In this document: positions 33,259 to 34,941 of the stretch, piece by piece
How positions within the stretch are numbered: position 1 is the first letter of the stretch
Layout of the letters: the number at the start of each line of letters is the position of its first letter
Assembly: GCF_002694385.1 (NCBI RefSeq)
Contig: NZ_NZMB01000016.1
Location: 216,693-251,633, forward strand
DNA from: Sneathiella sp.
Lineage (GTDB): Bacteria > Pseudomonadota > Alphaproteobacteria > Sneathiellales > Sneathiellaceae
Length of the DNA: 34,941 nt
Direction: 5' to 3'
Notes under the pieces: model-generated
What the model saw: only the letters and a program-made list of their open reading frames with translations
The model's database searches: none
Told to the model about the DNA's origin: nothing
Translations under genes and position numbers: made by a program

Positions 33259-33657
33259 GTGAATAAATTGACAGGGAACATCGAGGGGAAATTCCCGGAC
33301 GCACTGGAACTGAAACAATTTATCATCAGCAGTGAAACTATGTCGCAGTTCCAAAAACGTGTCAGAATGCGGCTTTTGACCATCATTGCGGACGGCAACC
33401 TTTCCATCGAGGCCCTGTCCCATGACATGGCAATGAGTTCCCGCACTTTGCAACGCCGCCTCAAAGGCGAAGGAACAAGCTATCAGAACGAAGTCAACCA
33501 TCTGCGCGAAGATCTGGCCCGCTACTATCTGATCAACACTAGCTATACGGGCTCCGAGATTGCCTATCTTCTGGGATATGGTGATGCAAATTCCTTTTTC
33601 CGCGCCTTCCATAGCTGGACAGGACAGACCCCACGATCCCTCCGCCGGAAACATTGA
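33259..33657 (+). CDS. AraC-type DNA-binding domain protein without sensor domain
   Basis: A 132-aa protein, nearly all of it the AraC/XylS DNA-binding domain. The first HTH is LSIEALSHDMAMSSRTLQRRL and the second is TGSEIAYLLGYGDANSFFRAF, ending in the family motif WTGQTPRSLRR. Full AraC regulators are about 280-340 aa with an N-terminal effector domain, which is missing here. It could be a naturally short regulator or the surviving end of a decayed gene. The start is GTG at 33259 with GGAGAG very close, or TTG at 33268 with better spacing. It lies 243 bp upstream of the giant surface protein gene. Confidence 0.85.
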   Translation: MNKLTGNIEGKFPDALELKQFIISSETMSQFQKRVRMRLLTIIADGNLSIEALSHDMAMSSRTLQRRLKGEGTSYQNEVNHLREDLARYYLINTSYTGSEIAYLLGYGDANSFFRAFHSWTGQTPRSLRRKH

Positions 33658-33783
33658 TTTTTTCGGGGTATTGGGTGATGCACTCCTTTACTTGCGAAAT
33701 TCTAAAAATCCGAATATTCGTTGCATTTACAACTATAATTAATAAGTATCCCCCTATTTCCCGTTAGTATTCTTGCAAAATAC

Positions 33784-33814
33784 GCCATTATTTTAGATTT
33801 TACTAAAATATGGC
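33784..33814. repeat. Inverted repeat upstream of the giant surface protein gene
   Basis: GCCATTATTTTAG (33784-33796) and CTAAAATATGGC (33803-33814) are complementary apart from one extra T, around a 6-nt ATTTTA centre. It lies 86 bp before the ATG at 33901. There is no T-run after it on the plus strand, so an operator or leader hairpin fits better than a terminator. Confidence 0.6.
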
Positions 33815-33900
33815 ATATCCTGCTAGTGCTTGATCGCCTTTCTCACCATTAGACTTTTCTTGAAGTCAGTTTGCGTATGTGTTGAGTAATAGGCGTTCAA

Positions 33901-34941
33901 ATGACTCGTCAAAAGACGATGGTCGATTCTCGGGCAATGGTTGCCGTACAGTCCGGCGCAGTTATTGCTATTCCTGCCGATTTCGCTTCAAAGCTTACCT
34001 TCTCACAATCCTCCGACTCCCTCGTTCTGACCTCCATGGACGGAATTGAGATTATTCTGAGAAATTACTTCGCAACACGGACACATGAGGAACAACCTCT
34101 TCTCCAGATTGGAGAGAACGGCCCGTTCCTCGAGATCGAGCAGGTCATCGACAAAATCGAGAATTTTGATGCAACCTATATGACATCGCAAGATGACCCT
34201 CCCAGATCGGGCGCCAGCTTCACGCTGTATAATCATGAAGAAATAGGAGACGGGCTCGATATCTCCGATCTTTTGTCCGGAACGAATATCACCCTTAACA
34301 CGCCCGGATTCGCACGACATGCCAGCGAAATTGGAGCAGATTCCGCGCGTCTCCCTCCCCCGAATGTTGGATCGATCTTCTCCGGCACCGCCGATATCAC
34401 CGCGCCGACCCTCACCATCACCGCCGATGACTTCTCCCTCGCCGAAGGACAGAGCACCACGGTGTATTTCACCTTCTCCGAGGAGGTTACCGGCTTCGAT
34501 ATCAGTGATGTGGCCGTGGAAGGCGGCCTTCTCTCCGCCTTCACGCAGCTCGATGGCAGCCACTGGACCGCCACCTTCACGCAGGACGGCGCCGATCCCC
34601 CCGCCCTCACCGTCGCCGATCACAGCTATACCGATCTCACCGGCAATCTCGGCACAGGCGACAGCCTATCGGGAACAGCTGATATCGTTGCCCCGACATT
34701 GACCATCACCGCCGATGACTTCTCCCTCGCCGAAGGCCAGAGCACCACGGTGTATTTCACCTTCTCCGAGGATATCACCGGCTTCGATATCATCGATGTC
34801 ACCGTCGAAGGCGGCCTTCTCTCCGCCTTCACGCAGCTCGACGCCAGCCACTGGACCGCCACCTTCACGCAGGATGGCGCCGATCCGCCTGCAATCACCG
34901 TGGCCGATCACAGCTATACCGATCTCACCGGCAATCTCGGC
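33901..34941 (+). CDS. Large Ig-like-repeat surface/secreted protein (adhesin-like), N-terminal part
   Basis: An open frame of 347 codons with no stop before the window end. The start ATG (MTRQKTMVDSRAMVAVQSGA) is the first after an in-frame stop at 33883. Residues about 13-60, with SGAVIAIPADF, SDSLVLTSMDGIEIILRNYF, resemble the short N-terminal module of giant type I-secreted adhesins. No Sec signal peptide is seen, which fits type I secretion. From about residue 165 there are Ig-like repeats of the Big_12 kind (TVYFTFSEEVTGFDISDVAVEGG). It probably forms a long cell-surface fibre for adhesion or biofilm. Secretion genes are not in the window. Confidence 0.82.
   Translation, partial: MTRQKTMVDSRAMVAVQSGAVIAIPADFASKLTFSQSSDSLVLTSMDGIEIILRNYFATRTHEEQPLLQIGENGPFLEIEQVIDKIENFDATYMTSQDDPPRSGASFTLYNHEEIGDGLDISDLLSGTNITLNTPGFARHASEIGADSARLPPPNVGSIFSGTADITAPTLTITADDFSLAEGQSTTVYFTFSEEVTGFDISDVAVEGGLLSAFTQLDGSHWTATFTQDGADPPALTVADHSYTDLTGNLGTGDSLSGTADIVAPTLTITADDFSLAEGQSTTVYFTFSEDITGFDIIDVTVEGGLLSAFTQLDASHWTATFTQDGADPPAITVADHSYTDLTGNLG
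34393..34941 (+). repeat. Tandem 288-bp repeats encoding 96-aa Ig-like domains
   Basis: Unit 1 is 34393-34680. Unit 2 starts at 34681 and is cut at 34941. The period is exactly 288 bp (96 codons). The units are nearly identical over long DNA stretches, for example in the segments coding ITADDFSLAEGQSTTVYFTF and SHWTATFTQDGADPPA. Such high identity suggests recent duplication or gene conversion and probable further units downstream. Confidence 0.92.

Noticed and set aside
34393-34941. 288-bp repeats as a CRISPR or non-coding satellite
   Set aside because: The period is a multiple of three and the units encode a coherent Ig-like domain in one open frame, so it is a coding repeat.

Overview
The window reads as chromosomal DNA of an alphaproteobacterium of moderately high G+C, possibly a Rhodospirillales/Sneathiella-like lineage. 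The order clpX-clpP-tig-tRNA-Leu, a glnB-glnA pair behind a sigma-54 type promoter, the alphaproteobacterial form of ParE and the general protein style support the class. The genus is a guess. No phage, insertion sequence, CRISPR array or integrase was seen. Most of the window is housekeeping and catabolic genes with little sign of transfer.

Layout. 1-2.9 kb (minus strand): proteostasis genes tRNA-Leu(UAG), tig, clpP and clpX (cut by the window edge). 3.1-6.4 kb (minus): a small orphan gene and an amidase-nnr pair that overlap by 4 bp; nnr encodes the NAD(P)HX repair enzyme. 6.5-9.3 kb: a small membrane protein, a class I/II aminotransferase, tRNA-His with a strong terminator, a secreted PepSY-like protein, slyX and a DUF3253 gene. 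9.4-11.4 kb: glnB-glnA. 11.4-16.3 kb: a YciA-type thioesterase, parE, an alpha/beta hydrolase and an RhlE-like DEAD-box helicase. 16.4-21.4 kb: a stand-alone RAM-domain protein and a complete branched-chain-amino-acid-type ABC importer (binding protein, LivH, LivM, LivG, LivF). 21.6-25.2 kb: a diguanylate cyclase, then a tight paaG-paaI-paaJ-like trio of CoA-thioester enzymes. 25.3-26.4 kb: a DUF2461 gene and an orphan 74-aa gene. 26.4-31.0 kb: an aldehyde dehydrogenase/alcohol dehydrogenase operon, a divergent LysR regulator and a crotonase. 31.0-32.7 kb: an Lrp/AsnC regulator divergent from alanine dehydrogenase. 32.8-34.9 kb: a long AT-rich gap, an AraC DNA-binding domain encoded on its own, and the start of a giant Ig-like-repeat surface protein that runs off the window.

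How the parts may work together. Nitrogen handling is represented by PII, glutamine synthetase, an aminotransferase, an amidase and alanine dehydrogenase with its Lrp-type regulator. The importer, the paaGIJ trio, the ALDH/ADH pair and the extra crotonase suggest catabolism of organic or aromatic acids, but no ring-activating phenylacetate genes (paaK, paaABCDE, paaZ) are present here.

I did not find a clearly new multi-gene system. The best leads are: an Lrp/AsnC regulator whose only family-consistent start is an ATA codon; the AraC-domain gene, inverted repeats and giant repeat protein at the right end; a RutR-like palindrome in front of the ALDH/ADH operon; and a crotonase lacking both catalytic glutamates. 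All positions were read by eye and no database search was run.
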